The notes: generated from the sequence alone by a model not told the origin. Counted from the first letter of the stretch, positions 22,802 through 35,206 are shown. The stretch: DNA of 64,000 bases from Acanthococcus lagerstroemiae (GCA_031841125.1 CM063108.1:42836268-42900267), one strand, 5' to 3'. Numbers and translations are program-made.

Positions 22802-23505
22802 TTTTGAAAAGTGGTGAAAAGATATGATGACTGATTAAATACGATTTTCTCGTGTTTCTTCAACCTTTCATTAGTTAAAAAATGTTTCAACATTCTCGTT
22901 AAAACTTTGTATTAATAGTAGGTATATTTGGATATGCAACACATTTTATATTGAGTAAAAACGGTACTACTTATTCTCATTACAAAGTTATAATATTTCA
23001 CTCACGCCTTAACTAAGTTTGCATGTAAAATGAATAGATATTCTGATGAAATTCGAAAATCGAATACGACTGCAGGGTGCAATTAATCTTCTTAAATAAC
23101 GTTATCAAATATTTAATCAATCTTTTTTATATTCACATGGCAATTTTGAGAACAACAGGAGCTTCTCTTCATTTTCAGGGTTTTTGCGAAGCAAATAGAT
23201 CACCCTAAGTATTACATTGCCTGTCTTTCTTTTATTCATATGTTTTTATTTTGAAGAAATTGCCGATCACCGATTAGTATTTTGTTTCTTTTACAATCTG
23301 TTAGTTCAGTACATTGATAACCAAGCGACAGTTATATTTACATCCTATTCGCATATTTGAATAAAGCTGATTATCAGCGGATGAAAACATAACTCCTACA
23401 TCATTTTGAAATTGAAAAAATAATCATTTCCGAACAAAATTCTGTTTTAGGACTATCAGGGTAAGTGTAGTCTAGTAAAAAAGAACAAATTCATTTTAAC
23501 ATGAA
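22802..23505. other. No gene seen
   Basis: AT-rich upstream region of gene A beyond the MITE. No coding exon or further element recognised. Confidence 0.4.
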
Positions 23506-24100
23506 ACTAAAAGCGGGAGATTAGTGAATCAACAATCAACTGACACTTTGAATTGTAGTAGATGGTGATAACTGATAACGTGATAACGAACAGCATCATC
23601 TTTTCGTCTAGCAGATACAGCCTTACAGCTCTTCCAGCGGAGTTCGAATATGCCTGACACCTAGCGGCAAAATTGAGAACCTGTGTAGTTTGAATGAACA
23701 AATAAATCGCTCACATAAGGCTGTATTCTTCCAGAACGTAAACAATGAAACGGCGTCGCCCCGAATGACATTTGGTCGAGTGTCGTTTTTCGTATTTGAC
23801 TACGGCAACCTGCTACAAGATGATTTGAAAGTGAACGCGTTCGATTGTTGTTCGTTGACGGACCCGACCAGCCTCTCTCCCCGCTACGTTTCAAAAGCCG
23901 AAGAGCGAACGCCGCGCGTAACATGTGTAAATAGCATGTATGTGTGCATGCATTGGTAAACTCGTTTTATGAAGTGAACCGGCTGGGTTCACCAGCTCTG
24001 TCGCATCTCAGTTCTCATTTATTTTGTGTTCGAAAGAAAATTGTGAGCCGGCGGAACGGCTGAAGTTAGTTCCCATTTTTTTGCGGAGCGTTTCTGTTGG
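23506..24100. other. CpG-richer stretch, function unknown
   Basis: Between about 23630 and 24060 the sequence is richer in C, G and CpG than its neighbours, and long open frames exist on both strands (23661-23924 minus, 23690-23959 plus) as a result. No domain, splice pattern or repeat ends were recognised. It could be a first exon and promoter of an unseen transcript or a foreign insertion. I cannot choose. Confidence 0.3.
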
Positions 24101-25264
24101 GCCGTAAGAAATTTGTTTAGTGAAGGCAATAAAAAATAAGAACTGTTTTCATATAATTTCAATTTTTTGTGAAAAAAATTTTCTCAGGAGTTCGAATGCT
24201 GAAATAGAACTCTATAGACACAAATAGAGGAGGTGACAAATCTTGTGAAAGCTCCTCAAAAACTCATGAAAAAACGGCATGATAGAGCGGTAAATCGCTA
24301 TCAACATATTGAAACAAAAGCAAACAGTTTACGAGGTGGCTTCGCCCCCCCCCCAACCCCAGCAAGCCATTTCTGGTTCCTCGCGAACCGTCTCCCTTTC
24401 TCAAAAGAAAATGTATGTGGTTTTGACATTTCTGGTCTTTCCTTATAGGTCTACTACAAATCCACTTGCTGTCTAGTTAAAACAATTTCCGCTGACCTGA
24501 AATCACTTATCCCCCCCCCCGGCCTAAAGGTTCACTCAGGTCAGATCTACTGGATAAGCCTGCAGCAGAATCTGTTCCTCATTAATTAGCCTGAAAAGTT
24601 GACTAAATCGCCCACTACGGGAGAAATTTCATTTCTTTTTGGTGCTCCTACCTGCCACTCTACCCGTGTTTCTCTTATGATGATGGAGGGGGGGGGGGTG
24701 CAAGAAACAGAATTGAAGAGATTTTCAGACTCAATGATGGAGATGGAGTCAGTTACTGGGCCAACAACACCGCTGCCGCTCTGTTATAGCGGGTATAAAG
24801 GGAGGTGTAGATCAGTGCCGATGAGGTAGAGAAAAATGATGGTACAAGTAGGAGGCGGCGAGCCGGCGCGAAGAGGGGTGGACCCCCTCCCCCCCCCCAA
24901 ATAATTTTGGAAGTTGGCAAACTTGTAAATGTAGACAACTAACCGGCAAATTCTCGCGCACGTGTGTTAACCAAAATTCTGGAAGCTCTAAAAGCTTAAC
25001 AATTTGCTAAAGGAACAAGTTGATTGAACCGTTTCCTTTAGAGCCTTCTGGTTTCGTGACTGGTGGAGTATTTTTGTGGCGATTGGGTTTCCATGACTGT
25101 CGATTCGTTTTTTGTATGAGCGACGAGGGTTGAAATTAGGTCGGCGAACGAGAGGATCTCCAAATCCTTCCTGACGTGATAATTACGTTTCGAATCGGTA
25201 AGCTCCAGCCATAGTACGGAGATGAGCCTTGTTTTCCATACGTGTGAGTTTCTACAAGTTAGAC
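24101..25264. other. No gene seen; several C/G homopolymer runs
   Basis: Runs of 9-10 C or G occur near 24345, 24511, 24690 and 24890, as inside the hAT-like MITEs of this window, but I could not pair termini here. No supported ORF. Confidence 0.4.
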
Positions 25265-26698
25265 TCAGCGGCCACTCCCCAGTTCATAAGACAGTAGGTT
25301 CACATAGGTTTTACTACTGAGTAATAAATCAGTCGTTTGGTTTCGAGGTTGATTAGAGACTTCCTTGTTCAATATCCAGTGGAGTTTGCGGAGTTTTTCG
25401 CTTGCTAGTGTCTTCTTGTCAGAGATATGTGCACTCCGCTTAAGTTTCAAGTCTAAGGTGATTCTCAGGTAGTATTTGGCCAATTGGTGAGGAAGAATTT
25501 CGTCACTGCCAAAATAGACTGGATAGAAGAGATATTTATGACTGAGAGGTGCTTAGATTTGGCTGCATTAACCTCTTTATGCGCCATTTTTGACTCCAGA
25601 GGTCGTATCGATTCAGGCTTTGTTGTAATTTGTTGTTTGTTTCAGCAAAGGTGGTCGCTGTTGACAAAATAGCTGTATCGTCGGCAAACATAGCCATGGT
25701 AGTACCTTTTGGGTTTGGAGCATTCGTCGTATATGTATAGTAGGTACAAAAGCGGTGACAAAACATTTCCCTGTGGAACCCCTGCCTGGATAAGGAGACT
25801 TCACTGTTGTGAACTACCCGGAAGGACCAGTTGTTGAGAAAGGATTCCGAAAGGGTTGCGAGATTGGATGGAAGAGTGTCCCAAGACTCGAATCTGTGAT
25901 TTGCGAGTACCCTCTTCAATTGGGTAGCCAACGAGTTGAATCTGATGGATTTATCAGCTGGGAAGCGCGTCCAAAGCCAGCGGTGCCTTGCTTCCCTTTT
26001 TTCAGTGACTAAGTCGCGTATTTTCATTGGAAAAGAAGGGAGAGCATTCTATTTCTTGTTGAGAGGCTCAGGCCGGTGCGCAGAAATTATACAAAGGAGG
26101 GGGGGGTTGACCATACATTTCATGTTAGTTACGGTTACAAAGGGCAGTGACCGCCATAAATTATTATATTATCTACATATCAACAAAGGTCAATGAAGGG
26201 GGTTTGAACCCCCCTTGCGCAAGGGCCTGGGATGCATTGACTCTGAGGCAGCAGATTGTAGTAGCGACGTGACTTTGTCAGTTTCACTTTCAAGGTCTGC
26301 AGTGGATTTTAACTGAACACGAAGGTTGATCATTTCACCCAGTCCGTTTCGGGCGAGGTCAGACTGGGTCTCTTTGTCTTCCTCGTAACTGAGTCGTACA
26401 ATGTTAGAAGGACTGGAAGGTGATCAGAGCTGAGGTTCTCTAGCGTGACAACCTCGGATTTCTGGAGAGGAACTCCACGTAGGATAAATAAGTCCAAAAC
26501 GTCGGGCTTTTGAGGGTGTCCGTTGGCCAATGTGTTGGAGTACGAATCGATAGTATGTTTGCATTGAGACTTTAGGGACTTTGAAATATCCACTTTGGTC
26601 GCGCAGGCGAAGGATACATTCTCCCAGACTGCATTGGACTCTAGCTTTAAATCACTTTCGGGAAACGACGTTCGTAAGCCGCAGAGTAGGTCGGGCAT
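25265..26698 (-). pseudogene. Jockey-like LINE, endonuclease plus remnants of reverse transcriptase
   Basis: On the minus strand, from 26698 downward: the end of an apurinic endonuclease domain with KPDVLDLFIL and the signature LSSDHLPVLLTL (catalytic SDH), a linker, then (26027-25536) NHRFESWDTLPSNLA joined directly to SFLNNWSFRVVHNSE, a frameshifted QG stretch, PNPKGTTMAMFADDTAILST with the FADD catalytic motif of RT, and finally (25483-25265) KKTLASEKLRKLHWILN and LLLSSKTYVN from the RT thumb/C-terminal part. RT motifs 1-4 are deleted between LATLSE and SFLNNW. A MITE interrupts the linker (26069-26229). Frameshifts make it non-functional. Confidence 0.85.
26069..26229. mobile_element. hAT-like MITE inside the jockey-like LINE
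   Basis: The left end CAGGCCGGTGCGCA and the right end, CAGGCCCTTGCGCA on the minus strand, are inverted. The interior carries G and C runs. Flanking 8-mers do not match well, so the target duplication has decayed or my ends are slightly off. Confidence 0.6.
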
Positions 26699-26699
26699 C

Positions 26700-27489
26700 C
26701 TCGGTAGTTTACTGTGTGCTCACCATTACAATTCGTATACATGCGTGTCTTCTTGTTTTAGTTTTACAATTCAGAATGATTATTAGACTATTAAAATAAT
26801 AAACTCTTTTAGAGATATTTTTCAATTCAATTTCTCAACTAGGGCCGAGGAATCCGTCATTATTAACACTGTGTCTTGGCCGACAGACTCTGGGCGCTAC
26901 CGTCACCTTCCCTTGGTCACATCATAAAAAAACTGTCTGCGGTTCAAAACTGCTGAATTGCTTGAAGAAGGATCGAACCACTCGGCAGGTCTACCATGCG
27001 ACCAGACGTGAATAAATAATTAAATACTGAATTATTGGCATTCCTACCATCCAAAGTTGAATACCTAAATACTAAAATCTGAGTTCCTACAATATTTGAG
27101 TCGGCATTGTCAAAACAAACTTTGTAATTTAGTCAGAATTTCTACCGAGTATGTAGTACAACCCCTCCAAATTTTTTTTCGTACCGGCCCTGGAAGGGGG
27201 ATGGTGAAATGAAGCATAGTAATGGTAAAAGTAAAAAGGGGAAGAGTGGGGTGAGGCAACTGAATGAGATAACGAGAAGTAAAACCTAACATACAGAAGC
27301 CTTTCACAAAGTGGCAGAAAAGTCAGACATACAAGTACATTTCCTGCTCCTCCCTGCTCCTAACCTTCAAACCATTTCCTTACAGTTATTATCTAATTTG
27401 AGCGGGGTGAATTTTAAATTCATTAGTTTTCATAGTGTTACATCATACCGTACGTGTTTAAGGCAATAAAATTAGAGTGGTATTCATTT
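26700..27489. other. No gene seen
   Basis: AT-rich region between the LINE and the 3' end of gene C. Open frames here have no recognisable motif. Confidence 0.4.
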
Positions 27490-27495
27490 TTTATT
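27490..27495 (-). terminator. Poly(A) signal of gene C
   Basis: AATAAA on the minus strand, 195 nt downstream of the gene C stop codon (27691-27693), a normal position for a 3' UTR. Confidence 0.5.
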
Positions 27496-27690
27496 ACAAG
27501 AATTTGTTTCACATTTTTGTAACATTTGTGAGGAGGCTTCTCTTGTTCCTTGTTCGCAGCACGAGCACAAATCATACAAAACTTGTTCTTCACAGTCAAA
27601 TACAACACTTTCTTAGTTCAGTGCCCCAAGATGACATCCGATCCTCCTAGTGAATTATATTGCTTGCCATAAGATCTTTGACACCAGGCG

Positions 27691-30600
27691 CTATAAAGTG
27701 TTTGACAGAGGAAGTAAATTTGCGGCCGGTGTAATTGTCTTCAAGGTATATGGTCCATTTCCCGAGTAAATTGTGCCAGCAATTAACAGCGGGTTGACAT
27801 CCACAGCATTTGGTTTCTGCTCGTCTGTACTGATGTATTTCACCTTGTGGCACTTGGTGCATTTGTACTGCAACTTGCTGTCTGACAAAAGCTTCATATC
27901 AAAAAACCACAACTGTCGAAAATATCCAATTGTTCGTGTTGATTCAGTTTTCAAAGCTGCCCCATGAAAAACGAGTAGTCTATAAGACGACATCCTTGTA
28001 CCTGAAAGGGGGGCAATGGTGGCACTTCCGGCTGAGTACTGCTGAGTACTGCTGACAAATGTTAACTGGTGAGCCATTACTGTGTCTGCCACGCGATCCG
28101 TCATGGCTTCAACTGCAGGCTGAGGCGACACCACGTTGTTAGAAGCAAGCTGCAGGTAACCTTCGGCACTGCTACATGGTTGGGGATCAGCAACCGGATT
28201 TCGCACCTGAAAGGAGAAGATGAAAACACTTGAAGTACTGTGAGATGGACATACTGGGTGTTTTTTCTAAATCCCACATCCCCTTTTTTATTTTGAACAG
28301 GTCAACGAATCGAATTCGGACAAAGTGTGGTGGGCACATGGCAAAGTACGAGTATAGTTTCACCGCTGGGCGAAAATTTTTCTCTCCCCTTACAGGGTGC
28401 TAGATCGTATTCTAATATTCTAAATGAGAAGCTATGTCTTTATGCACATCATTGGAAAGGTAATGTCACCCAAAATACGAATCCGTAAAAAAGATCAACA
28501 TTTTAATCAATTTAGGGGAGAGTGTCTGGGAGCTACCCCCCCCCCCCCAAAAAAAAAAAAATTAAAAAAATAAATAAAAATCATTCATAATCACTATATC
28601 ATTATGATACAGCAAACCAATTTTTGAAAATGGGCTTTTCGAGTACTGATTTTTAACATTATATTTATATCCTGATCTGACCATGCCTAGGGCAATAAAA
28701 ACCTGAAGTTCAGAATCAAAGAAGTGCCATTCACACATGTTTGAATATTTCCAGTACAAATGTCTTCAGCACGTCGTCGGAAATATAGAATTACTCACCA
28801 TACAAATTCGTGAAAAAATTTACTAATTCATCAATTTGAGGGGCCCAGGGGCTAATCCTCTACCAAACAAGAAAATTAATCCAAATCCAATGAGTTATGA
28901 CCCAGCCAACAAACTATTGAAAAGGAAGTTTTCGAGGTCGCTGATTTCAAATAGCGTTATCACGATTTGAGCTCTTCTAATTCATCAACATTGAAAAATT
29001 CAAAGCCAAAAATGGTGCCATACGGAAAATTTTTTGACTTTTTCATTAAAATGACTACATGCCTATCGTTGGAGAGGTCATGAACTCTAAAACCCGAAAG
29101 CACGGAAACATTTACAAGTGCATCAATGTCGGGGGTCCAAGAGGCCACAAACCGACCTAAATCCATAAGGCGATAAAATCCAAAAAGGAAAGCTAAAAGG
29201 GAAGTCATTAACAAATTTTCGATTTTCTCATCGAAATGGCTTCATGCACATCGTTGGAGAGGTCACTACCCCCTAAATACATAGAGATATTTTTTTGGGG
29301 GATGGGCTAAAGGGTCTGGACTGTCGCGTGGGTGACGCTATTGAGGCAGTCACGTTAGGCCTCGCGCTTCAATATGCTTCGCGCCTTCAGATTAAGGGGA
29401 CTACGTGTTCCTTTCGAAATAATATTGGCTCAAGTCCATCGAGATGAAAATAATGCCCGGGGAAATTTTAATTTACTAGCTCTTCCAAACCGCGCGCATG
29501 CGATCACCCTAGTCCCATCTCTTTCTATTCTGAAAAAATAATATCGATGGCTCCATATTCTCTACTGGATGAGAAAACTTCTAGCTGCGTGACCTACTGC
29601 TTTATTACAGACTGACCTGGCCGCGGGTGCGGAACGAGTTATAAGATTGGAGGGGGAGGGCAGATTTGCCAAATGGGCAGAAGGGTGTGGAGACAGGCAC
29701 GAGAAGGTTGGAGAAGAGAAAAGGTGGTAGAGAAAGGTGAGTGGAGGTCAAGAAGAATAAAGGAGTACCCCAGGTCCTCGCCACCATCTCTCCCTTTTGA
29801 ATACACTCTGGCTGTGTCGAGAAGAGTGGAAGAACAGTTGAAGACAGACGAAATGGGACATACTGACGAGTAGGGAAAAGGGCAGGTTCGAGATAAATGA
29901 TGAAGACGGGAAAACAATCGAAGAGCGGCACCGCCGCCTTCGGAAGAAATTTTTTTACTTTTGGCTCGTAAACTGGATAAACTTGATGACTCATCCTGCC
30001 ATCTTCACTCTCACTCTAACAAGACACTTACTCGTATCTAACTCTACCTCCACTCTTCACTTCTCCCCGCCAATATCACTCTTATCCAAATCCTCTCTTA
30101 TTGGTAGAGGGGATACAGGGAGACGAAGTCTGGTAGTAGACAAGGGCGGGGGCAGATGGAGACAACTGAAAGCAGATCACTATGGCCTCTATTCTTGTAA
30201 CCCTGTCTTGTTGGAAAGGAAAGCAAGAGAAGGGAGCTGAAGGAGAGTAAGCTATTACAAATCTCATTTTTGCAAAGAACGAGAAAAACAGAATGGGACA
30301 AGCCCTGTGAATACTCTAAGGGGTGCGGCCCTGAGAATATTTCCTCCCTTTCCCCTCTTTCTCTGGAACCTGACATATGCCTTGCTAAAAAAAATTTGGG
30401 TTAGGCCTCGTAAAGCCATTGACGGCCCTGAAAAGTAGCCTAAACCAGCTAAAATCCAACGAACCTCAAAAGTATTATGAAATGGCAAACACTATATAGA
30501 AAAGGAATTTTCGAGGGCCCTGATAGCGAATGTGACAATTTTTCTGATTCAATCCCTTCAACAGCTTTAAAGTTCAACAATTATTACATCTAAAAGTGGT

Positions 30601-33600
30601 GCCATCCACAAATTTCTGACTAGCTAACATAAAAATGATTTTATGCACTTCGTCCGAATGGTCACCACCTCCTAAACGCGGGTCTGTGAAAAAATATTCC
30701 ACATTCATCAATTTGATGGAGCCTGTAGGCCTAAATCCGATCAATATTCATCCAGCATGCATCAAACAGTTATGAAATAGCAAACAAACTATGGAAAGGG
30801 AGTTTTCGGGGTCACAGATTTCGAATATCACATTATTTTCCCGACGCACCCTATTGTAGTACTTTAAAACGCAAAATTCAGTTTCCTCTCCTCTTCCGCG
30901 AACTGTAAGTTCACCATAAAGCTCCATTTCATTCTTTCCTTTTGCCACTTTCAACAATTTCATATTTCTCCATCGCTGACTCTCCTGCTCTTCATCCTCT
31001 TTCATGAAACTCTAGTCTCTTTCTTTCCTTTCTTGTTTATGACTATTCTCCTTTTCCTTCATCATTTCTGACCACCTCCTGTACTCCCTCTTTCTCTCCC
31101 TCCCCCTGACAATCACCGTTAGAAAATAAAGGAACACTGTAAAATTAGATTGGAAACTCCGTCTCTTTCAGTTTCTTTCAACCACCCTCGTCTCAAACTC
31201 ATCATTTTGGGATGGTGATGGGAGAGGACAGGGGCGGCATGAGATGCTGAGGGAGACAGAGGCGGGGGAGGAGAGGGAATTTCATTTGTTCCCTCTTTCT
31301 TCCTTCCAGCACTCCAACAGCCCACTGTTCTTTCTCCTTGTCCGTCTCCACCTCAGAATTTCTGGAGGCAGCGAAAAAAGTAGAAGTGGATAAGAGATCA
31401 TTGGCTCTTTAGAAAGTTTTTAGAAGTGTGAGCGAGGAAGTCTGAAGGATGCATCGGGGAATTTTTTCCAAAAGTCGGAGACAAGTTTATTATAGTGAAA
31501 AGATTCTGGAGGCCCTCCTCACCTCCTCCTACTATTCCAACGGGCTCCCAGTAATTACCTAGGCCCCAACCCAGATATTCTCTCTACGACCCTGAAGGTA
31601 GCAGTTTACTCTTCTGTTCCTAAACAAAGGGCTATTATTCTAGTTTTTCTCTATTCCATCCCCTCCCCCTCAAAACTTTCGAAAGTCGAGCATGCCTACA
31701 ATATGAAGAGATGATTCGACAACAGGTTTTTGTAAGTGTTGAACACAGTTAGGAGGCACATAATAAAGGAAATTAGCTAGCTTTGCCTACGTGGCCCAAC
31801 CGCCGCAATTTCCTTGGTCCTCACTTTTCTGCAACTACTATCTCCCTATTATTCAGCAAGAGAGGACTAGGTCATGTTGATTTAGGAGTCACCGAAGCAG
31901 TTACTTTTTTGGCTTGGATTATGTAATAATGCCATCATTCGTGAGGCCACAAAGAAAGGCTCGAGGGCCGGGGAAGGAGTGAAAAAAATGAAGGGGAGGT
32001 TTACAGAAATGAAAGCATGCCCGTAGGAGACCCCTCCCCTTACCTTCAGTAGTTCGTCTTAAATGTTTGTAATAAGGAGGGGATTCACAAACTGGGGCGA
32101 TGAATACATATGTTTAGCAAAACGCTGCACAACGTTTGCAGCCGTTTATGGATCTCCACAAGAATTTGGGGAACTGGGACAGTATAGTTACTGTAGCCCC
32201 CTGTCGTGATGAGAAATTCACCTTCTGCAACTTCGACGGCTTTTCCTAATCATGTCATAACGGCTGGTGGGACCTAGCCGTCTATCAGCCTACCGTTGGT
32301 AGCTCAGACCTTGAGACACACGCGCCTTATTCCTCAGCGACGACTTCAAAATTCCTAGAATCCGCGACCGTACAAGCTACAAGCGTACAACAAAGCATAG
32401 ACCCCGATTTGCACCTCCTGCCTCTGGTCATAGCGTCAATTAGATCGAAAACTTTCAACAACTAATCGGCAAGCTCTCAAGTACGTCATCAAGTCCGTGC
32501 GGTAGTCTCACTCACACTCCGATCACCCGAAACCATCCACAGTCTGAATTTCTAAATGGCCGCACGCGGCTCTGACGTTTCAAAATCACCTTAGTTGAGA
32601 GAATCCCCATTCCACCAGTGGGTCGAACCTGAAACAGATCTTCGGCTTTATAAACTCAATACAAGGGCCGAATCGTCGGTCTTGATTCAGTCATGCTCTC
32701 TCCAAAAAGTTAGGCAGAGACTTCGTTCACGTTTCTCGCATCCAGATCTGGGACTTGGAAAATTAACGTAAAACTGATCTCATGTCGTGTTGTATGCTCT
32801 CGAAAAGCTTAGTGGCAACCTGTCGTATCGCTCACACAACTTAAAGCTTAAAGTGCTGTTAAAAGTATCAACTAATAAAATGTATTCAAACTGATCTGAC
32901 TCGGCCAAGTCATTTGTCAAGCCAAGAATCTCTCATTAGGGGCTTGTTACCGACAAGCCCCTCGAGCCCCCGCTGTAGACTCTTATCGTCAATCTACTAC
33001 ACCAACCAGCAGAAGCCCAAAAAGCTCTCTGACCTCACGACACCACCTAATTTACATTGGTTGAACAAGTGGACAGAGGGAAGAAAACAGAAACTGAGAA
33101 AGACGGATTCGCGAGTGATACAACATACACGTTTATCATCAATCTCTGGGCAGCGAACACCAACGGGGTGGGGGCTGAAATTTCTATAGACACTACGTTT
33201 TTACAGACACAATAGTTACAGAAAGAAGCACTGAAATGAAGGGAGATGTGTGCCACAGACCGCACAACCCAGCAATTATGGCATTCCTGCCTTCAGTGAA
33301 GTTTCAACACGTAGAAATACTGTTACTTCTGCGATCCAACTAATAGTAACAGAAATGTTGGTGGAAAACCTTTGAATTCACTTACATGCAGTTAGTCGCT
33401 GATGTACGCAGCTCGACTCTGTATGATCGATGACGATGATGTAACCACTGCTGGTGGGTTACCCAACACATTCCCAGATGAAAATCATTTTCTGTATGTG
33501 TTCTACAAGGATGGCGAAGGGCAGGTTGAAGAACACTTGACAAAGATGATTCTTGGGTAGGCTGGACAGTAGGTAAATGTACACTCAATGATGGTAATTC

Positions 33601-34653
33601 TTGGGTATCACAGAGTACACCTTTTCATGGTGCTCCTGCGTGGCCATATTTCCAAATTTCCTTCTTTTTTCTCTTGGCTGACAAATACAACGTCTTACGT
33701 TTGCTTTTTCCTCATTTCAAATATCTTTTAGCAGCTTGTGGTATTCATATGAGGTGAATCATTCCCATTGATGGTTGAAACAACAGCAGGTGAAGCGACT
33801 GAATGTTCAGCGATGTTACTAGCAATCTGAAATAGGTAAAATGTTATCAAACTAAAAAGTGATCGTTTCATTGCACCGTGAGGGGGAAACAAAAGTACTG
33901 CAACGATGGAAATATCAATTTTTGCATGAGAGTTCGTGTACGAGCTATGAGGAGTCCGTCACTGAAATTTGAATGAATGTATTGGTCACTAGTTACATAC
34001 ATTTATTTTTTGAATAGTTTCTGAAACCAACCGTGTGTTGATGTCAGAAGACACCTGCAGAAAAAATGATGTTAGAATACTGAAGGATAACTAGATACGA
34101 ACCAGAGGCCTGCACGATGCGTTACGAATCGTAGGATGTTGATTATAATTACTTAGAAAACGATTACAACGATGCCAGGAAATGGAACTGTAATCGAACG
34201 GTAGTAGAAGAACGATGCCGCTGCCTAACTGGGTATATTGTTCGCATCATGGCATGGGTATCGTCACTTATTTTTTATCGCGTTATAGGATTTTGCAGTG
34301 CTATCTGGATAATTCGCAGAATGACGTTTTTACTTCATCATTTCTTATCTTCACGATGCCTAGGATGCCTGGACGATCCATACTCGTTTCTACGATGCTA
34401 GTTACAGACGATTACCGTTACCCGCTGCTACAGATACACTCAGTTACTTTCCTCGATGATTACGAGTACTGATTGGCATTGTTTCCTTCAATACTCACCG
34501 ATTTTGTAACCGGTTACTTTTTACTTATTCGTGCAGGGCTCTGCTAATAGTTACATCACTTTTCATCAATACTATCAATGATAACTGCTGGGATATAGTG
34601 ATACTTACTTCGAGTTCTTGAGCAATGATTTCTTCCGGATGTTGTTGGTTCAT
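27691..34653 (-). CDS. Gene C: unrecognised protein with a CxxC motif, alternatively spliced ends possible
   Basis: Minus-strand exons: 1, 34609-34653 (MNQQHPEEIIAQELE, ending GAA|GTAAGT); 2, 34001-34054 (CTGCAG|GTGTC start, AAT|GTATGT end); terminal exon, 27691-28206, after a CTTTCAG acceptor. All junctions are phase 0, and the joined product is 204 residues. The N-terminus is acidic and Gln/Glu-rich. The large exon is Ser-, Thr- and Pro-rich at first, then has a more ordered segment containing SSYRLLVFHGAALK, YFRQLWFFDMKLL and YKCTKCHKVKYIS, a single CxxC that could hold half a zinc site. There is no signal peptide or membrane segment. A third exon (33728-33826) can be spliced in, also phase 0, and ends in a stop, giving a 65-residue short form. 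I do not recognise the family. Structure is supported by consistent phases, not by homology. Confidence 0.6.
28420..29300. repeat. Degenerate ~300-bp satellite in the gene C intron, part 1
   Basis: Three marker blocks recur in order: CTATGGAAAGGGAGTTTTCG-like near 28910, AAATGGTGCCAT-like near 29010, and TGCACATCGTTGGAGAGGTCA-like near 28443, 29060 and 29240. Spacing suggests units of roughly 200-330 bp with strong drift. A C run followed by an A run lies at 28540-28562. Confidence 0.6.
29301..30439. other. Stretch separating the two satellite blocks
   Basis: Purine/pyrimidine-skewed sequence with GAAGAGAA-type runs. Open frames on both strands (29605-30376) reflect this skew. No coding motif. 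It may be an insertion into the satellite, but I could not find its ends. Confidence 0.35.
30440..30850. repeat. Degenerate ~300-bp satellite in the gene C intron, part 2
   Basis: The same marker blocks return: ACTATATAGAAAAGGAATTTTCGAG near 30490, AAAGTGGTGCCATCCACAAA near 30593, TTTTATGCACTTCG near 30640 and ACTATGGAAAGGGAGTTTTCG near 30787. The interval between the first and the last, about 295 bp, gives the unit length. Confidence 0.6.
30851..33727. other. Rest of the large gene C intron; no further gene supported
   Basis: Pyrimidine-rich sequence to 31700, then a stretch of more balanced composition at 32150-33250 that I could not match to a family in any frame. An open stretch on the minus strand at 33382-33630 ends in a GT-AAGT donor-like site, but its phase (2) does not fit the other gene C exons. 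Confidence 0.4.
33728..33826 (-). CDS. Possible alternative terminal exon of gene C
   Basis: Acceptor TATTTCAG followed by 32 open codons (IASNIAEHSVASPAVVSTIN and on) and TAA, in frame with exon 2. Inclusion would truncate the protein before the CxxC exon. It could be a short isoform, a poison exon or a chance open stretch. Confidence 0.35.
   Translation of the reverse strand: MASNIAEHSVASPAVVSTINGNDSPHMNTTSC
34103..34543. mobile_element. hAT-like MITE in intron 1 of gene C
   Basis: The left terminus CAGAGGCCTGCACGA and the right terminus, CAGAGCCCTGCACGA on the minus strand, differ at one position. The interior repeats short CGATGCC/CGATTAC motifs. The flanking 8-mers do not match, so the target duplication is not confirmed. 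Confidence 0.65.
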
Positions 34654-35206
34654 GCTGGTTTTCAAAGAACGAAATACTACAAAAACAAGGTTACAGAGAA
34701 GACTAAGGTAAAATTGAAACTGCGATACTACACGCGAACTGTAACTAAAAACCTTGATCTTTTTTTTCCGAAGAGGATTAACTTCAGTCTTTGCGCTGCC
34801 GAATGCAGCAAATAAATCAGTAAAAACGGATAAATTAAAAATGGAACATCAAAAAGAGCACAGTTTTGAAACAATCACAACAGTCAAAATTCAAATTTCG
34901 AAATCGCACCCAAAGAAAAATAATCCAGAAGCCGAAGCCGCTGTAGTGCTCGAAAACGAACGATGAAATTCGGTTTTCACGTGAAAGAACGATATTTGCC
35001 AGTTTCATATTCATACTTGACGGAAAACACACATTACGATCCTACAGAAAGAAGCAGTGAACTATAAGTATACCCCCCGCAACGTACTTCACCCATCTTT
35101 GTTGATGAAAATTTTGGTGAAGTACCATCACGCCTAGACTAATTGCGCCCTCAATTTTCAATTTATTTCCTTGAAATTTGGTATGTACAATCCTGAAGCA
35201 TGTGCA

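Noticed and set aside
30098..31325. Several 70-90-codon frames on the minus strand
   Set aside because: They come from pyrimidine-skewed sequence read on the purine strand; overlapping frames in both directions and no motifs.
32200..32960. Possible LINE or gene fragment in GC-balanced DNA
   Set aside because: I read all frames and saw no RT, endonuclease or other family motif, and stops are frequent.
33382..33630. Extra exon of gene C
   Set aside because: It is open on the minus strand and ends at a GTAAGT, but phase 2 does not fit the phase-0 exons on either side, and no in-frame acceptor was found.
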